DNA of 64,000 nt from JAFAMS01 sp963715815 (GCA_963715815.1 OY970278.1:2480001-2544000), one strand, 5' to 3'. Positions 1 through 8,219 are shown, numbered from the stretch's first letter. The notes: generated by a model not told the origin, from the sequence alone. A program made the numbers and translations.

Positions 1-412
1 CGGCGCAGGCTGCAAACGTCGCGGCCGCATGGCCAGAGAGCGAAACGACCGAGCAATCCGGAAGATTCTGTGCGATCTTTCGGCCCAGCTGACGATTGAA
101 CTGACGCAGTACGACGCGAATCTTCGGGTTGATGTCGCGCGCTTTGAGCGCGACCTGCAGATTCAGGCGGTCGTCATCGGAGAGCGCCATGATCGACGCG
201 GCATCATCGACGCCGGCGGCATGCAGACTGTCGAAGTCGTTCGGCGGGAAACCGAGGAACTCGGCGCCCAACTTCTCGACGTATGCAGCAATCTCAGGAT
301 CGTGATGCCACATGAGCGCAACACGATGACCAGCCGTAGCGCAAAGCTCTTCGGTGACCCGAAGTGCAAGTTTATCGCCACCCACGACCAAAATCAGGGG
401 TTGCTGAACCAT
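1..412 (-). CDS. TrkA-N (RCK) NAD-binding domain protein, 3' part outside the window
   Basis: Reading the minus strand from the ATG at 412 gives at least 137 residues with no stop before the window edge. The start reads MVQQPLILVVGGDKLALRV, a Rossmann beta-alpha-beta turn (VVGGDKLAL, a variant of GxGxxG). An acidic stretch DDAASIMALSDDDRLNLQ follows, as in TrkA-N/RCK domains where dinucleotide binding regulates potassium transporters or channels. Whether a C-terminal TrkA-C domain or a second TrkA-N copy follows cannot be seen. A Shine-Dalgarno-like GAAGAGG lies about 10 nt upstream, inside the divergent methyltransferase gene, and the two ATG codons overlap on opposite strands. Domain assignment is fairly sure; the transport role is inferred. 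Confidence 0.7.
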   Translation of the reverse strand, partial: MVQQPLILVVGGDKLALRVTEELCATAGHRVALMWHHDPEIAAYVEKLGAEFLGFPPNDFDSLHAAGVDDAASIMALSDDDRLNLQVALKARDINPKIRVVLRQFNRQLGRKIAQNLPDCSVVSLSGHAAATFAACA

Positions 413-1001
413 GGCTGACGCCTCTTCGTCGCCCGCTGCCGCGGGCACTTTTCAAAACGCGCACCCTTTGGCGCAGCGACTCTACGAGCGCGTCGCTAAG
501 GGCAACGCCCCCATCATCGTCGTCGGCGACGGGCATGGTCGCAATTCGCGTGCGCTCGGGGAGGCGGGGCTCAACGTCGTCGCGATTCCCGATGAAGCCT
601 CGTATACGCAACTCGCGTATCCCCCACGTCACTTTGCGGGTGCCCTGTCGACACACGCATATCTGCACGGAACCGTATCGAAAATCAGGCTGGGCATCGC
701 CGAGCTGGCTCGCGTTCTGCAGGCCGGTGCGCCGGCTCTTCTGACGTTCGGGTCGATTCAGGACGTGCGCTACGGTTTCGGCGACGCACTGGATGCGCAA
801 ACATTCGCGCCGGGCGATGGCCCCGAGCAAGGCGTCCCACACGCGTATTTCGATCGAGATGGAATCGTCGAACTGCTGCGACCGCTCGTTATCGTCTCAA
901 TGGACGAGGTGAACGTCGATGCGATCGTCGGCAAATGGGCTCATCTCGAGGAGGAGCCGCCCGGCAAGGTCCACTGGTTTGTCGAAGCAAGGAAGGCCTG
1001 A
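411..1001 (+). CDS. Class I SAM-dependent methyltransferase-like protein
   Basis: This 196-residue protein has a glycine-rich motif I (IIVVGDGHGRNSRAL, about residues 35-49), followed by an acidic strand end (VVAIPDE) and a later hydrophobic strand (APALLTFGS). This is the layout of small class I methyltransferases of the TehB/UbiE type that bind S-adenosylmethionine. The substrate is unknown. The ATG at 411 overlaps the start codon of the TrkA-N gene on the other strand. A CAGGGG sequence about 12 nt upstream could serve as ribosome-binding site, and I see no better downstream start. The stop falls 2 nt before a dispersed repeat that also holds the end of thiG. The fold is likely, the substrate not assignable. 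Confidence 0.7.
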   Translation: MADASSSPAAAGTFQNAHPLAQRLYERVAKGNAPIIVVGDGHGRNSRALGEAGLNVVAIPDEASYTQLAYPPRHFAGALSTHAYLHGTVSKIRLGIAELARVLQAGAPALLTFGSIQDVRYGFGDALDAQTFAPGDGPEQGVPHAYFDRDGIVELLRPLVIVSMDEVNVDAIVGKWAHLEEEPPGKVHWFVEARKA

Positions 1002-1002
1002 T

Positions 1003-1050
1003 CGCTGTCCCTCGATCCCTCGACTCCGCTTCGCTACGCTTGGGATGACA
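1003..1050 (-). repeat. 48-bp TGTCATCCC-type dispersed repeat overlapping the 3' end of thiG
   Basis: On the minus strand the unit begins TGTCATCCCAAGCGTAGC and ends ATCGAGGGACAGCG. The copy inside glcE (7441-7488) has the same length and the same two ends. The unit fills the space between the convergent methyltransferase and thiG genes and supplies the last codons and stop of thiG. Related arms make up the 192-bp dyad element at 52371-52562. Confidence 0.75.
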
Positions 1051-1825
1051 GTGAAATGAGGTCACTCATCGGGCTCGATGCGTTCGCGTAGAGCCGCTTC
1101 TCCATCCGTCCGGCCAGAAACGCGGCGCGTCCGGCTTCGACGGCTAAGCGCATTGCGTGCGCCATGCGCACCGGATCCTTCGCCGCCGCTATACCGGTAT
1201 TCATGAGCACCGCGTCCGCGCCAAGCTCCATCACTATAGCGGCATCACTCGCCGTTCCGACGCCGGCATCGACAATTACCGGAACCTTTGCGCGTTCTTT
1301 TATGATGCGGATCGAGTACGGATTGCACACGCCAAGGCCGCTGCCGATCGGCGCCGCGAGCGGCATGACGGCTGCGCAGCCGATAGCTTCGAGACGCTGG
1401 CACGCAATTGGATCGTCGACAATGTACGGCAAGACCGTGAAGCCGTCCCGAATGAGAGCCTCGGCAGCGGCGATCGTCTCGCGCGTATCGGGATAGAGCG
1501 TCTGCGCATCACCGATGACTTCGAGCTTAATCAGATCCGTCTGCAGCGCTTCGCGCGCGAGGTGCGCGGTTAGGATCGCTTCCTTCGCGTTGTAGCATCC
1601 CGCGGTGTTCGGAAGAATCTTATACCGGTCACGATCGAGATAATCTAACAGCGTCTTCCCGCTCGGATCGTCGAGATGAATCCGGCGTATGGCAACCGTG
1701 ACGAGCTCCGCGCCGCTGGCCGCATGCGCCTGCTGCATCACATCGAGCGACGGATACTTTCCGGTTCCGACGATCAGCCGCGAAGAAAACTCGTATTTGC
1801 CTATTCTCAAAACGTCGTCTTGCAT
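1034..1825 (-). CDS. thiG: Thiazole synthase ThiG
   Basis: This 263-residue protein builds the thiazole phosphate of thiamine from 1-deoxyxylulose-5-phosphate, dehydroglycine and ThiS thiocarboxylate. It starts MQDDVLRIGKYEFSSRLIVG and carries the VGTGKY, PNTAGC and LIKLEVIGD motifs. The lysine at about residue 100 is the Schiff-base residue of the family. I chose the ATG at 1825 because GGTGGA lies at good distance upstream; an in-frame GTG at 1837 would add four residues and overlap the end of thiS. thiS lies directly upstream. The last five residues (LSSQA) and the stop are encoded by a dispersed repeat, so the C-terminus is probably not ancestral. Confidence 0.95.
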   Translation of the reverse strand: MQDDVLRIGKYEFSSRLIVGTGKYPSLDVMQQAHAASGAELVTVAIRRIHLDDPSGKTLLDYLDRDRYKILPNTAGCYNAKEAILTAHLAREALQTDLIKLEVIGDAQTLYPDTRETIAAAEALIRDGFTVLPYIVDDPIACQRLEAIGCAAVMPLAAPIGSGLGVCNPYSIRIIKERAKVPVIVDAGVGTASDAAIVMELGADAVLMNTGIAAAKDPVRMAHAMRLAVEAGRAAFLAGRMEKRLYANASSPMSDLISLSSQA

Positions 1826-1829
1826 GACT

Positions 1830-2033
1830 CTATCCACCAGCTACTGCGTTGATGATTTCGATTGCATCGCCGTCTACAGGATGATAATCCTGCAACCCTC
1901 CGCGTGGCACGACCGTGTCGTTGACGGCAACCGCGATGCCGAAGGTTGGGGATAGCCCGAATTCGTCCAAAATCTGCGCAAGTGTCAGGCCCTCGCTTAC
2001 ATTGCGCTCGTCGCCGTTGACGATCAGTTTCAT
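1830..2033 (-). CDS. thiS: Sulfur carrier protein ThiS
   Basis: This 67-residue ubiquitin-like protein starts MKLIVNGDERNVSEGLTLAQ and ends INAVAGG. The terminal Gly-Gly is adenylated by ThiF and thiocarboxylated to feed ThiG. The length is normal for ThiS, and thiG follows immediately on the same strand. The ATG at 2033 sits next to the stop of the upstream ETF-QO gene, so the two are almost certainly co-transcribed. Longer in-frame starts exist inside ETF-QO but would add a non-homologous arginine-rich tail. No thiF, thiO or thiE is visible in the window. Confidence 0.93.
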   Translation of the reverse strand: MKLIVNGDERNVSEGLTLAQILDEFGLSPTFGIAVAVNDTVVPRGGLQDYHPVDGDAIEIINAVAGG

Positions 2034-2034
2034 G

Positions 2035-3693
2035 CTACAGGCCCGTGTAGACCGGCCCCTCGCCGCCTTGCGGCGGCACCCAGGTGATGATCTGATACGG
2101 ATCCATGATGTCGCAGGTCTTGCAGTGCACGCAATTCGAGAAGTTGATCTGCAGACGGCCCTCGACATTGCCGTTGCTGGATGCGGTGAATTGCGGCTCA
2201 TAGACCGCAGCCGGACAAAAATACTGGCACGGATTGCCGTACTCGTGCGTGCACTTCTGCGCGCAGATATTCGTGTCGGCCACGTGCAGATGGACTGGTT
2301 GATCCTCGTCGTGCATCGTTCCGGAGTTGAAGACGTCGGTCACTTTATCGAACGTGAGCACGTTGTCGGGGACGACGCGCGGCCGCACCGGCCGCGGATG
2401 TTCGCTAATCTTCTGCATTCGCGAATATCCGGGCTCGCCCGCTAGCCGGTCCCGAAACACAAAACCTTTGCCGCCGAACAACGTCCCGAGTCCGGCGTTC
2501 AGCATACCGAGAAAAAGACCACCTTCGAAGCCCTGATGGAAGTTGCGCGCAGCGTGCAGCTCTTTATAAGCCCACGAGTCTTCGAATGCACGCTGATAGG
2601 ATGAGAGTGTCTGGGCATCGCTCTGGGCTTGCGCAAGCGCGGCGAAAGCGGCGTCCGCTGCAAGCATCCCGGATTTTACGGCAAGATGAATGCCTTTGAG
2701 CCGCATGCCGTTTAGAAAGCCGCCGGTGTCACCGATCAACATCAAACCGTCGGCATAGAGCTGCGGCATCGCGTAGAGCCCGCCCTCGGGAATTGCTTTG
2801 GCGCCGTAACGTAAGAGCTTGGCACCCTCCAGCATTCGTTTGATTGCCGGATGCGTTTTGAAGCGCTGAAAGTTATTGTGCGGATCCGTTTGCGGATCGC
2901 GATAATCGAGCCCCGTCACGAAGCCGACGTCAAGGATGTCGTCTTTCATTCCGTAGACGAAACCGCCGCCGAACTCATCGCTCCCCAGTGGAAAGCCCAT
3001 AGTGTGAATCACCATGCCGGCCGGAACGCTGCCCGGCTTGCATTGCCAAATCTCTTTGACGCCGGTCGCGTACACTTCGGGCTCGCGTCCCGACGCGAGA
3101 TTCAGTTTCGGAATCGCCTGCTTGGCGAGCGTCCCGCGCGGGCCTTCGCCCAGAATCGTAATCTTTGCAAAAAGATCCGGCCCGGGTTCGTAGTTTGATT
3201 TTGGTTGACCGTTCTTGTCGACGCCCTTGTCGCCGACGCGCACGCCGATGACGCGCGAGCCGTCCCACAACAACTCTTGTCCCGGGAACGAGGGAAAGAC
3301 GTCGGCGCCGGCGGCTTCGGCCTGCTCGCCCATCCACTTCGTCAACTTTTGCAACGACGCTACATACTTGCCGCTATTGTTGAGCATCGGCGGCACTATC
3401 GGCGCTTTGATCTTGCCGGACGCCGTGAGAAACCATAATTCGTCGCTGGAGACTGCTGCTTCGACCGGCGCTTGCGTCCGCCAATCCACGAAGAGCTCAT
3501 CGAACGAGCGCGGATCGAGGACGGCGCCCGAAATCCCGTGACTGCCGATCTCGCCGCCTTTCTCGATCACCATAACGGAGATCTCACGGCCTTGCTCGAC
3601 AGCCAGACGGCGCAATCGGATTGCACCAGCCAAACTCGCCGGGCCACCCCCTACGAAGAGTACGTCGACTTCGAGACTATCGCGCTCAGGCAT
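2035..3693 (-). CDS. Electron transfer flavoprotein:quinone oxidoreductase
   Basis: This 552-residue membrane-associated flavoprotein passes electrons from reduced ETF to the quinone pool, linking fatty-acid and amino-acid oxidation to respiration. The N-terminus has the FAD dinucleotide motif VGGGPASLAGA (about residues 14-24). A second conserved block, LIGDTGGFLNGMRLKGIH, lies in the middle. The C-terminal domain carries the [4Fe-4S] cysteines, with C-x11-C around NFSNCVHCKTCDI as in human ETFDH. Length matches the family. The start overlaps the end of the upstream M14-type gene by 8 nt. The menaquinone genes at 30 kb suggest that menaquinone is the acceptor (inference). Confidence 0.95.
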   Translation of the reverse strand: MPERDSLEVDVLFVGGGPASLAGAIRLRRLAVEQGREISVMVIEKGGEIGSHGISGAVLDPRSFDELFVDWRTQAPVEAAVSSDELWFLTASGKIKAPIVPPMLNNSGKYVASLQKLTKWMGEQAEAAGADVFPSFPGQELLWDGSRVIGVRVGDKGVDKNGQPKSNYEPGPDLFAKITILGEGPRGTLAKQAIPKLNLASGREPEVYATGVKEIWQCKPGSVPAGMVIHTMGFPLGSDEFGGGFVYGMKDDILDVGFVTGLDYRDPQTDPHNNFQRFKTHPAIKRMLEGAKLLRYGAKAIPEGGLYAMPQLYADGLMLIGDTGGFLNGMRLKGIHLAVKSGMLAADAAFAALAQAQSDAQTLSSYQRAFEDSWAYKELHAARNFHQGFEGGLFLGMLNAGLGTLFGGKGFVFRDRLAGEPGYSRMQKISEHPRPVRPRVVPDNVLTFDKVTDVFNSGTMHDEDQPVHLHVADTNICAQKCTHEYGNPCQYFCPAAVYEPQFTASSNGNVEGRLQINFSNCVHCKTCDIMDPYQIITWVPPQGGEGPVYTGL

Positions 3694-4501
3694 GCGGTCG
3701 CGCTTCCGCGAGCAGAGATTTCGCCCCCGCCAGGGCCGTGGTTACGGCAAGACGATGCATTGCAATACGATCTTCCCACAAACGCCGGCGCGGCGTTTCT
3801 GCCGTGATATAGCGAGTCGTGGCGAAACGTAGGAGGTAGAGCGAGAGCGGCAATCCCGGAAACAGACGCATTTCCGCCCCAGCGTTCACCAATACACGCC
3901 CGCGCTCGAGCGTTCGCAGTCGATCCGCTCTATTCGGATCGCGTGGATAGCCAAGATCGAAGAGATGGTCCAGGGATTGTAAAGGGAAGCCGGCGAGCTC
4001 CAGAGCTTGCAAAATCGCTTCGCTAAGGGGAGCGCGTCCCTCGACGACCGGCTCGTAACAGTAGAAACCCTCGGCTTCGAAATCTTCGTGCAAGTCCATC
4101 GCGACCGCGAAGCGGCGCTCGCGGTTTTCGGCCATAATCGCGCGCGACTCCGGCGTTGATGCTGTCTCGCTAAAGCTGCGATTCACGTCATTTCCTTCGG
4201 CGTTGACGCGCGTTCCGGCGCGATAGCCGCTTGGATTCGTGCACGGCCATATGCGATATGAAAATGCCGTGTCCAGCAGACCCGCCTCGACACACGAGAG
4301 CAGCGCCCAGGGGCCCGCGGGCTCGTCGCCGTGGACACCGGAGGTGAGGTGGACGATGGGCCTTTCGCGGGGCCCAAGCTCGACCAGCATCAAGCTGCGA
4401 TCGCCGCTGTCGCAGGGGACCTCGCGGAACCAAAAACCCCGCCGGGTACTGGCCTTTTGCCAGGCTTCCCGCAGGGTCGCATATCCGGTGATTTGACTCA
4501 C
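3686..4501 (-). CDS. Zinc carboxypeptidase / succinylglutamate desuccinylase-type (M14 family) hydrolase
   Basis: This 271-residue protein has the M14 zinc ligands HGDEP (His57, Glu60) and a second histidine in AMDLHED (about residue 138). NPSGYRAGTRVN and GNDVNRSF precede the latter, typical of the M14 fold shared by carboxypeptidases and by aspartoacylase/succinylglutamate desuccinylase. The substrate cannot be told from sequence. It begins with GTG and has no strong Shine-Dalgarno. It is the first gene of the operon leading into ETF-QO, thiS and thiG. The 117-nt gap to the divergent FecR-type gene should hold promoters for both directions. Confidence 0.82.
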   Translation of the reverse strand: MSQITGYATLREAWQKASTRRGFWFREVPCDSGDRSLMLVELGPRERPIVHLTSGVHGDEPAGPWALLSCVEAGLLDTAFSYRIWPCTNPSGYRAGTRVNAEGNDVNRSFSETASTPESRAIMAENRERRFAVAMDLHEDFEAEGFYCYEPVVEGRAPLSEAILQALELAGFPLQSLDHLFDLGYPRDPNRADRLRTLERGRVLVNAGAEMRLFPGLPLSLYLLRFATTRYITAETPRRRLWEDRIAMHRLAVTTALAGAKSLLAEARPHA

Positions 4502-4618
4502 GTTACCGGTTCCAATAAACGATTCGCCTCACAGGTTTCCTTCGCCACGCAGGGGACGGTCGTCAGCCGAACAACCAATCACTGTAAGCACCGGCGGTTT
4601 CTCGTCAGGGAGGTAGGA

Positions 4619-5704
4619 ATGTTTTTGGGCCGGGGTCACCGCGTATTTGGACGTCTACTGTCGGTAGCGTTAGCCGCGGCTTTCGTGTTGATGCAAGCCC
4701 CCCATGTTAGCCGTGCCGTCAGTGAAAAGACGGTCGTCCGGGTTTCCGGCGATGTCGGCTATCAAACGGGTGCCAACACACCCTTCATTCCGATCACGGG
4801 ACAGCAAGCCGTCCCGGATAACTCGTATGTCGTTACACACGGGAGCGGCGTCGCCGACTTAGTGATGCCCGACTCGTCGGTCATTCGTATCGCGCAAGCC
4901 GCGACAATTCAAGTCGGTGAATTCCACGATCCGGGTACGGGAACGAATCAAATCACGATTCTCAACGGATCGTTCCGCTTCAAGGTTCAGCATCCAGCCG
5001 GCGGCGTCTCGAACTACAAGTTCGTAACGCCGACCTCGCAGATTGCTGTCCGTGGTACAGAAGGCCTCGGCACCGTGAAGTCAGACGTCACGCAAGTTTC
5101 GACAACCGTCTCAACCACGCCGAACGACGTTCAAGTCGCAGCCGCAAAGATGCAGACATCCTACCTGCCGATGAACGGAAGCGCAAAAGATCTGAAGCTC
5201 TTCTTACGCGCGGATCCGAACGATGAAGAGCAACTCGCGAACATGTCGCCCGAACCGCGTCTCGTCTCGCAAGTGCAAGTCGTGTTCCAAGCCTTGGCGC
5301 AAGGCTTCACGGCAACGGTTACCGTTAACGGTGTCGTGGTCGGTCAGTTCGTCCTCTCCGGTGCCGCACTCGGCGTCGGTGGTACGCTCTCGTCGACAGC
5401 AAGCGCAGCTGCAGGTGCAGGTTCGAGTGCAATCTCGGCCGGCACGTCGGCGGCAGCAGGCTCTGCAGCGGGAACCGCAGTCGTTACGGGTGCAGCAGCA
5501 GCCGCAGCAGCTGGCGGACTTGCGGCAGCCGCAAATCAACCGAACTCAGGCGTATCGGCCGCGCCGTCAGCAACGCCCGTACCGTCTCCGACGGCGAGCG
5601 TCGTGATCAGCATCGGTAATCATGATAGGAAACCGCAAGCGGCTCCGGCTCCGGCTCCGACACCACCGCCGATGCCGGTACCAGTGCCACCAGGACACAA
5701 GTAA
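4619..5704 (+). CDS. FecR-domain secreted protein with Ala-rich and Pro-rich tail
   Basis: The ATG at 4619 follows a strong AGGGAGGTAGGA ribosome-binding site and gives 361 residues; in-frame codons upstream to 4331 have no such signal. An N-terminal hydrophobic helix (about residues 11-26) is a signal peptide or anchor. Residues about 60-150 form a FecR-type sheet domain (DLVMPDSSVIRIAQAATIQV, then ILNGSFRFKVQHPAGG and VRGTEG). The last 120 residues are an alanine/glycine-rich stretch ending in a PAPAPTPPPMPVPVPPGHK tail that could cross or bind the wall. No ECF sigma factor or TonB receptor is adjacent, so it is not a classical FecIRA set. A clean terminator follows. Confidence 0.82.
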   Translation: MFLGRGHRVFGRLLSVALAAAFVLMQAPHVSRAVSEKTVVRVSGDVGYQTGANTPFIPITGQQAVPDNSYVVTHGSGVADLVMPDSSVIRIAQAATIQVGEFHDPGTGTNQITILNGSFRFKVQHPAGGVSNYKFVTPTSQIAVRGTEGLGTVKSDVTQVSTTVSTTPNDVQVAAAKMQTSYLPMNGSAKDLKLFLRADPNDEEQLANMSPEPRLVSQVQVVFQALAQGFTATVTVNGVVVGQFVLSGAALGVGGTLSSTASAAAGAGSSAISAGTSAAAGSAAGTAVVTGAAAAAAAGGLAAAANQPNSGVSAAPSATPVPSPTASVVISIGNHDRKPQAAPAPAPTPPPMPVPVPPGHK

Positions 5705-5710
5705 CATAAT

Positions 5711-5750
5711 GGAAGCCCCTGAGCGATCAGGGGCTTCCTAATTTTTATTT
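5711..5750 (+). terminator. Rho-independent terminator of the FecR-domain gene
   Basis: A perfect 12-bp stem (GGAAGCCCCTGA pairing with TCAGGGGCTTCC) is closed by a GCGA tetraloop and followed by TAATTTTTATTT. It starts 6 nt after the stop codon and points in the direction of the gene. Confidence 0.92.
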
Positions 5751-5753
5751 AAC

Positions 5754-5824
5754 GGCGCTACGCCCCAGGCTCCGCGCCCCCCATGCTACGCATGGGGCTC
5801 CCAAACTGCAGGGCCCATCATCAT
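5754..5824 (+). repeat. Family 2 intergenic hairpin repeat, copy A
   Basis: The element runs from GGCGCTACGCCCC to GGGCCCATCATCAT. It aligns over its whole length with copies at 39872-39944 and (inverted) 45549-45620. Its centre is a hairpin, CCCCATGC-TAC-GCATGGGG. It lies between the FecR terminator and the convergent end of glcF. The 5' half, the C-run, the CCCAAA block and the final GGCCCATCA are shared, while the hairpin stem differs between copies but stays paired. Confidence 0.8.
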
Positions 5825-5855
5825 TGCGATAATGTCAACATCACCCGAGGGGGCC

Positions 5856-7127
5856 CTAAACTACATTACCTAGTTGAATCGAGCGATCCAACAGTTCGAT
5901 CGGGTGCATCGATTCAATCGTCTCACCGCGAGCGCGTAAGCGCGATTGTATCTGGAGCGTGCAACCCGGATTCGCGCTTGCGATCAGGCGCGTATTGGTT
6001 TTCAGGACGGCGTCGGCTTTGCGATCGCCGATCTCGCGCGCGCTTTCCGGCTCGAACAGGTTGTACGTGCCGGCGCTTCCGCAACACTGATCGCCATCCG
6101 GAATCTCGCAAAGCTCGAGACCTGGAATCTGCTGCAGCAAACTGCGCGGCTCGGTCCGGATCCCTTGCGCGTGCGCGAGATGACAAGCGTCGTGATACGC
6201 GACGCGCGCATTGATTCGCCCGCGCGGCGCTTGCGGTTCGAGACCGGCAAGGAGCTCGTTGATATCACGGACGCGCGAGGCAAATCGCTGCGCTTTCTCG
6301 CGATATGCGAGATCGCTCGCGAACAGCTCGCCGTAGCCTTTCATCGCGGAACCACAGCCGGCCGCGTTCACGACGATCGCGTCATAAGGTTGTTGCTCGA
6401 AGCGGTCGATCAACGCACGCGCAAAGCCTTTGGCTTCTTCTTCACGCCCGGAGTGCAGTGAGAGCGCACCGCAGCAACCCTGACCCTCGGGAATGTCGAC
6501 TTCGCAACCCTCGGCGGAAAGGACACGCAGTGTCGCGGCGTTCACGTTCGGGAAGAAGACACGCTGCACGCAACCCGCGAGGAGGCCGACGTGCATGCGT
6601 TTGGTTCCCTGTGCGTCGACGTGCGCAGGCAATTCTTCGCGCGCTGCCGCCGGGGGAGCAAGATCTTCAAGCTGTTGCAGCCGAGCCGGTAAGAGACTGA
6701 GAATCCCCGAACGCCTCACCAGCATTTGCAATCCGCTTCGCACGTAAAGCTGCAGCGGGGCGCGAAGGAACGCGAGCCGCGCCGGATACGGAAATATTGA
6801 AAACACGAAGTCGCGGAAGAGCTGATCGAAGAAGGTGCGTTTCGTCTGCGTCTCGACCTTCGCACGCGTCGATTCGATCAGGAGATCGTAGCGGACACCG
6901 GAGGGGCAGGCGGTGACGCAGGCCATGCAGCCCAGACACAGATCGAAGTGCTTTCGCACGGTGTCGGAAAGCGGAATAGCGTTTTCTTCAACGCCCTTCA
7001 TCAAATCGATCCGTCCGCGCGGCGAATCCATCTCGACGCCCCACGAACGATACGTCGGGCATGCCGGTAAACAGAAGCCGCAGTGCACGCAATCCGAGAT
7101 CAGATCCGCGTACGTTCGCGTGCTCAT
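5856..7127 (-). CDS. glcF: Glycolate oxidase iron-sulfur subunit GlcF
   Basis: This 423-residue protein carries two ferredoxin-type [4Fe-4S] motifs near the N-terminus (CVHCGFCLPACP and CLGCMACVTACP) and two CCG-type cysteine blocks later (GCCGALSLHSG and DQCCGSAG). This is the architecture of GlcF, which carries electrons from the GlcD/GlcE flavin subunits to quinone. The ATG at 7127 overlaps the restored glcE stop as ATGA, matching the ATGA junction between glcD and glcE. In the sequence as given, the N-terminal frame of glcE runs straight into this gene because of a frameshift, so automatic calling would give a GlcE-GlcF fusion. Confidence 0.92.
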   Translation of the reverse strand: MSTRTYADLISDCVHCGFCLPACPTYRSWGVEMDSPRGRIDLMKGVEENAIPLSDTVRKHFDLCLGCMACVTACPSGVRYDLLIESTRAKVETQTKRTFFDQLFRDFVFSIFPYPARLAFLRAPLQLYVRSGLQMLVRRSGILSLLPARLQQLEDLAPPAAAREELPAHVDAQGTKRMHVGLLAGCVQRVFFPNVNAATLRVLSAEGCEVDIPEGQGCCGALSLHSGREEEAKGFARALIDRFEQQPYDAIVVNAAGCGSAMKGYGELFASDLAYREKAQRFASRVRDINELLAGLEPQAPRGRINARVAYHDACHLAHAQGIRTEPRSLLQQIPGLELCEIPDGDQCCGSAGTYNLFEPESAREIGDRKADAVLKTNTRLIASANPGCTLQIQSRLRARGETIESMHPIELLDRSIQLGNVV

Positions 7128-8219
7128 AGGCCTCCCACGAAACGTCCAGGATTGAGACGATATTCCGGATCGAAGCGTTCTTTGAGCGCGCGCATGAGCT
7201 TGAACGCCGGGGGCGGCGTCCCCCACGCGTCGATCTTCCCGCGCCACTCTGCGGGCATGTCTTGCACGACCAGCGTTCCACCGAGCGATTCGAACAGCGC
7301 ACGCAGGCTCACCCACTTTCGTCGAGGGGCAGCTGAAATATACGACGCCGAGGCTCGGATACGCTAACGCCTCACCGTTGATCTCGCGCGCGATGCGTTC
7401 GAATTCCGTTGGCGGAAATGTTGCCTTGAGACGATATTTGCGCTGTCCCTCGATACCCTCCGGGGCACAGGCTTCGCTCGGGATGACAACGGGGGCGAGC
7501 CCTAAATTCAAGCACGCAGCGCTCTGCGCTTCGACGCCCGGACCGAAACCTTCGAACACGACTTCGACGATCGCGTCATCGCCATCGATCTGCGCTGAAA
7601 GCGACGCCGGCTCGAGCTGTGCTTCGCGCAATGCGAGCACGAACGGAAAGACGCGATCGATCTTGGCGTTGAAGCAGAGCCGGCGCGCGCTTTCCGGAAG
7701 CGGGTGCACGCGAAATGTCGCTTTCGTGATGATCGCGAGCGTGCCGAGCGAGCCGACGATGAGTTTCGAGACGTCGAATCCGGCCACGTTTTTCACGACT
7801 TTGCCGCCGGCGTGGGCAATCACGCCGTCGGCGCGCACCAGCTCGATCCCGACGATCAGATCCTTGAGCGTTCCGTAGCGGAGCGCGCTCGGTCCGTAGG
7901 CGTTCGTCGCGAGCATCCCGCCGATCGTGACATCGTCGCTGCCGAATGACTCGATGGCAAGACGCTGGCCGTGCTTTGCAAGCTCGGCTTGGAGCTCGCG
8001 CAGCGTAATTCCGGCTTCGACGACGACGACTTGATCTTCGGGCGTGTAATCGACAATTCGGCTCAGTCCACGCGTGCGAAGCGTAATGTCTTCGCGCGTT
8101 GCCGGATTGCCAAGGCCGAGCGCCGTCCCCGCACCGATCGTTGCAATCGCTTGATTCCCGGTTGAACGAACGGCTTCTACGACTTCCTCGACGGTTTTGG
8201 GTTCGAGCGTTTGGGTCAT
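7124..8219 (-). pseudogene. glcE: Glycolate oxidase FAD-binding subunit GlcE, interrupted by a one-base frameshift
   Basis: Reading from the ATG at 8219 gives a FAD-binding type 4 protein (TIGAGTALGLGNPA, then IGGMLATNAYGPSALRYG, then GKVVKNVAGFDVSKLIVGSL). Homology is lost after about residue 300. The expected C-terminus (DAWGTPPPAFKLM, then FDPEYRLNPGRFVGGL) continues in another frame and ends at 7124. It matches the C-terminus of the second GlcE copy at 35.5 kb. Removing one C from CCC at 7312-7314 restores a single 364-residue frame with an ATGA overlap to glcF. Sequencing error, a recent mutation and programmed shifting are all possible. Codons at 7441-7488 are an in-frame copy of a dispersed repeat. 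Confidence 0.85.
7441..7488 (-). repeat. 48-bp TGTCATCCC-type repeat inside the glcE reading frame
   Basis: On the coding strand the unit begins TGTCATCCCGAGCGAAGC and ends ATCGAGGGACAGCG. These are the same ends and the same 48-bp length as the unit at 1003-1050. Being 16 codons long it keeps the reading frame, adding about 16 residues (roughly VIPSEACAPEGIEGQR) between two normal parts of GlcE. Confidence 0.8.

Noticed and set aside
4502..4618. Possible riboswitch in the leader of the FecR-domain gene
   Set aside because: Phrases such as CACGCAGGGGAC briefly suggested a c-di-GMP (GEMM) aptamer, but the conserved core and the second stem are absent.
5395..5545. GCA/GCC-rich tandem-repeat-like DNA
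   Set aside because: It is the coding sequence of the alanine-rich tail of the FecR-domain protein; there is no regular repeat unit.
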